A model generated the notes under the pieces. That model saw only the letters and a list, made by a program, of their open reading frames with translations. It did not search any database and had not been told where the DNA came from. From Paraspadella gotoi (taxonomy: Eukaryota; Chaetognatha): 64,000 nt of DNA. Both the position numbers and the translations under genes were made by a program. The DNA lies in NCBI GenBank assembly GCA_051294375.1, contig CM119269.1:12990790-13054789 (forward strand), written 5' to 3'. Shown here piece by piece: positions 60,883 through 64,000 of this stretch. Numbering within the stretch: the first letter of the stretch is position 1; every line of letters starts with the position of its first letter.

Positions 60883-62820
60883 ATGTATCGTCCTCATTAC
60901 GAGACGTCGTCCGTTGGGCGTTCTAAAGAGCTGTGGCAGAAATCTGTGCGCATCTTCGTCGTCGTCAGCTTTTATTGGGTCATCTCCATGTCGATGGTCT
61001 TCATCAATAAGTATTTACTCAGCTCGGAAGATCTCAAACTCGACGCTCCCCTCTTCGTCACTTGGTGTCAATGTGTTTGGACGATGGGCCTCTGCTATTC
61101 GTTCAGTCAGTTTGGAAATATCTTTCCAGAAATGAATTTTTTAAAAGTGCCGCATTTAAAATTTCAATCGCGCGTCGCCTTTCAGGTCTGTAAACTACAC
61201 AACTTTATCTCACTTTATGTTATACTGCTATCATGTATTTTGTATTGAGTTTGATTTTTCTTAGGTTCTTCCCCTCTCTCTCATTTTTGCTTCAATGATC
61301 ACTTTCAATAACCTGTGCCTTAAATACGTCACTGTTGCGTTTTACACAATTGGAAGATCCTTGTCAACTGTTTTCAACCTGTTGTTCACTTACTTCATTC
61401 TTAAGGAGAGAACTTCAATTAAGTCTGTCTTATGTTGCGCCTTCATCGTTGGGGGATTTTTGCTTGGTACGACATACAAACGAATGACTGGCGAAATTAA
61501 CCACTTTACTTATTAAGTTTATTTTAAAGATGAGATGAATAATAACAGAATTTACTTTCGAACGAATACTTTTCTGGTTGTTCACTACTTTGTTCTGATT
61601 CTTGAACTTTCAACTCCCTTTCTCTTTTCAGGCATCGATCAAGAACTCTTGGGTGGATCTCTCTCTTGGCTCGGCGTCTTCTTTGGCACATGTGCCGCTG
61701 CCTTTGTCGCTCTCTACGCAATTTTCACTAAGCGAACGCTTTCTTTCGTTGAAGGTGACATCTGGCGCCTCCAGTTTTACAATAACGTCAACACGACCTT
61801 ACTTTTCCTTCCGCTCATGTTCATTTTCGGAGAGTTTCCTATCATCGCTTCCTTCAAAAATCTCTTCTCTATGAAGTTTTTTCTGGTTTCTGCGATGGCG
61901 GGAGTCTTTGGATTTTCTATAGGTTTGACGGGAAGGAGCATTTAATGACATTTACGCATGAAAGTAGTTGATTTTACAAACAGAAAATTTTACTTAAAAA
62001 AATAAATTGTTACTATAGTCGGATAAATCAACGTTTACATATGCGAGCTCATTCGGTAAAAAACTTTTTTAATAGGTTTTGTGACCGGTCTACAAATAAA
62101 AGTGACCTCACCACTGACGCACAACATATCTGGAACCGCCAAAGCTTGCTTCCAGACTGTTATAGCTGTTATTTGGTTCCAAGATGTCAAAACTTATCTC
62201 TGGTGGTTATCAAATTTTATCGTTCTCTTCTCTTCTGCTGGGTACTCTCAGGTAAGGTCTCCTAAGATTTTTTTTTGTAGTTACTATTTAGTAGTCTATT
62301 ATTTATTGTCTTTTGTAAGTTTTTTTCCTTATTATCTCGCCAGACGGTCTAAGGCCAGTCTTGGGTGGGATCTTGGTTCGCTTCTGCTTCTTTGTGCCGT
62401 CGTAAATGAGATTGAGAAATTCAATCTCATTAAAGATCATATTAAATAATAATCTCTTTCACAATTATTATTGCGTCAATAATAAATTATTATCGCATCA
62501 ATAATCAATTACTATTGCATCAATAATAAATTATTATTGCATCAATAATTCGTTTTCGCATCAATAAATCTTTTTTTTTTCGGATTTTTTCATTAATTTT
62601 CTTTGATAGCGAGATCAATCTACTTTTAAGATTTTTATTTCCTAGTATTCACTGAGTGTTGTTATCCTCCTATCAGGTGCGTCGTTTGGAAATGAAGAAA
62701 CAACAAAACTTGAAAGAAATGCCTTTGATCTCAACCGCCGTCAATAACGATCGTGATATTAGAAACGAGGAGATCTCAGCGAAGACTCCTGATATCCCTC
62801 GCCATAATGATGCGGAGTAA
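60883..62820 (+). CDS. SLC35C1: GDP-fucose transporter (SLC35C1)
   Basis: It moves GDP-fucose from cytosol into the Golgi lumen in exchange for GMP, for fucosylation. Five exons: 60883-61184, 61264-61466, 61632-61922, 62076-62251 and 62677-62820. It is a polytopic membrane protein of the nucleotide-sugar/DMT fold. Family blocks include [113 protein letters not shown] and [16 protein letters not shown]. The last exon, [16 protein letters not shown], gives the short cytosolic tail. The stop TAA at 62818-62820 is formed by the first three bases of a family A foldback element. Other ATGs upstream (60691, 60731) are in low-complexity sequence and are not preferred. Confidence 0.93.
62400..62435. 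repeat. Hairpin family B core in SLC35C1 intron 4
   Basis: AAATGAGATTGAGAAATTCA followed by ATCTCATT: a short perfect stem with a 5-6 base loop. The remaining element is absent. Confidence 0.5.
62440..62575 (+). repeat. Short tandem repeat, unit about 25 bp
   Basis: Four to five imperfect copies of AATAATAAATTATTATTGCATC with variants (CGCATC, TACTATTGC). Lies in SLC35C1 intron 4. Confidence 0.75.
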
Positions 62821-63035
62821 GGCGTAGTAAAATTTCTAAATTTAACTTTTAATTAAAATTCTAAAAGTGAGGAAGAACACATTATACTAATGAACATTTA
62901 TGTAATAAAAAAATTTATAATAAAAGTTACAATTTACGCAGTACGCCCTATTTATACTAGTACTAAACCAATAAATTTTAAAATGTCAAAACAGTTTTTT
63001 CTAAGATTTTTATGCAGATTTGGATTCGTCATTTT
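62818..63035 (+). mobile_element. Foldback MITE family A, truncated copy (one arm)
   Basis: It starts TAAGGCGTAGTAAAATTTCT and continues like the reverse complement of the right half of 25421-26032 (ACATTTATGTAATAAAAAAA, ACTAGTACTAAACCAATAAA, AGATTTGGATTCGTCAT). Similarity fades after about 63035, and no matching right end or target duplication is visible. Its first three bases form the SLC35C1 stop codon. Confidence 0.8.
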
Positions 63036-64000
63036 TTATAACTTTCATGCCACCAGCATTTCTAATTTCCTTTTTCCCCCTTTCAAATGTATTAAATAAA
63101 AAAAATTATTTGAAAGAACGATTGGCATGGACGATGCCATTGGTACGCCTAAGTTACCCCTATTCCAGATCAAATTTTTAAACAAGGTTTTTTTTCCATC
63201 TATTTGAGAGATAACACCAACTATTGGTACTATTAACTTTGATTTCTCAAATTCTATTTTGCGTAATCAGAGAAACGTTTATCATACTCTAAAAACTTAG
63301 TAAAAAAGAGTAAAATGTTCTGCCAAATTTAAAAATCGATTGAGGAATCTACTATAATATTTATTTTATTCCCTGGACATGACATTACCACAAAATATGA
63401 CAATTCTTGACCTAGTTACCAAGTATTGAAACAAAACTATCATAGTCGCATTTTTTATTAACGATTAAAAAGTAGTGTTTTTTTCAATTTTTGAGCACTT
63501 TGGAAAGAATTATCTCAGCATTGGGACAATAAATTTGGTAAAAAAATTATATATTTGGAATCCTTGAGTTGCCCTCTTTTCAATGATGCCCACTTTGAAA
63601 AAGTTAGCAGAATGCTTATTAAAATCCTAATTTTTAGTAATATTTAAAATATATTTAAAATATTTGAAATTTATTAAAAATTAGATTTGATGGTATATTT
63701 TTAAAGGTCTGATTATATATTATCTGTGTACCAAAAATTTTAAAAAATGGATTACTTTTATGTGAAAAAATGTAAAAAAATATAAAATGCAACAATATGC
63801 AAATGAGTTTTTAAAAATGTTGAGAAAAATTTTTTGCTTTAGGCTTATTTTAAATATGTTTTAACTGATTTATAGGCAAAGAATAACATTATTTGCAATA
63901 ATATTTTTAGCAGGATTGACAATTGAATTTTGTAAAAAAAATTTTGACCTGTGTCAAAAGTTTTTCAAAATGATTGAAATTTATATGTATTGTAGGACTA
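63036..64000. other. AT-rich sequence to the window end
   Basis: No gene, splice-flanked exon or recognisable repeat end seen. A lone TATGCAAATGAG string at 63796 recalls family B but nothing else of it follows. Confidence 0.5.

Overview
This is a nuclear window from a eukaryote, most likely an early-branching invertebrate animal with a compact genome. Almost every gene is split by short GT-AG introns, exons are GC-rich against AT-rich introns, and the gene set is animal-like: an akirin, PTEN, a fused bifunctional CoA synthase, SLC35C1 and XPO7. A sponge-like genome would fit, but that is inference; the species cannot be read from the sequence.

Layout. Positions 87-15984 (+) hold the 3' part of a very large multi-exon gene. 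It encodes a charged, alpha-helical repeat protein whose last exons resemble the dynein heavy-chain stalk / microtubule-binding region. An akirin gene follows on the minus strand (16544-17762). After a 4.2 kb divergent intergenic stretch, a tight run of plus-strand genes continues to the end: COASY (21920-26813), PTEN (27333-30465), SET (31815-33752), COA4 (34214-35125), a CCDC171-like coiled-coil gene (35186-39802), GUF1/EF4 (40078-50420), RAE1 (50654-52334), XPO7 (52724-59023) and SLC35C1 (60883-62820). Their products act in separate processes: CoA synthesis, PI(3,4,5)P3 signalling, chromatin, mitochondrial respiration and translation, nuclear transport, and Golgi nucleotide-sugar import. 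This is ordinary eukaryotic gene packing, apart from one 60-bp gap between COA4 and the CCDC171-like gene.

Mobile DNA fills the introns. A 5.3-kb DIRS-type tyrosine-recombinase retrotransposon, with inverted terminal repeats and an internal complementary region, sits in GUF1 intron 1. A short LTR element with a 322-bp tandem array inside its 5' LTR sits in an intron of the first gene. A hAT-like element with a nested foldback element sits in a COASY intron. A 612-bp foldback element with an 8-bp target duplication touches genes directly: one copy duplicated a COASY splice acceptor and another supplies the stop codon of SLC35C1. At least four more dispersed repeat families, a C-rich minisatellite and long (CT)n/(GA)n tracts next to splice sites are also present.

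The least ordinary items are the helical-repeat protein with a dynein-stalk-like C terminus, the PTEN with a roughly 340-residue insertion in its C2 domain, and the two foldback-element insertions at gene-critical positions. All splice sites are predictions by eye, supported by phase agreement and family similarity, not by transcripts.
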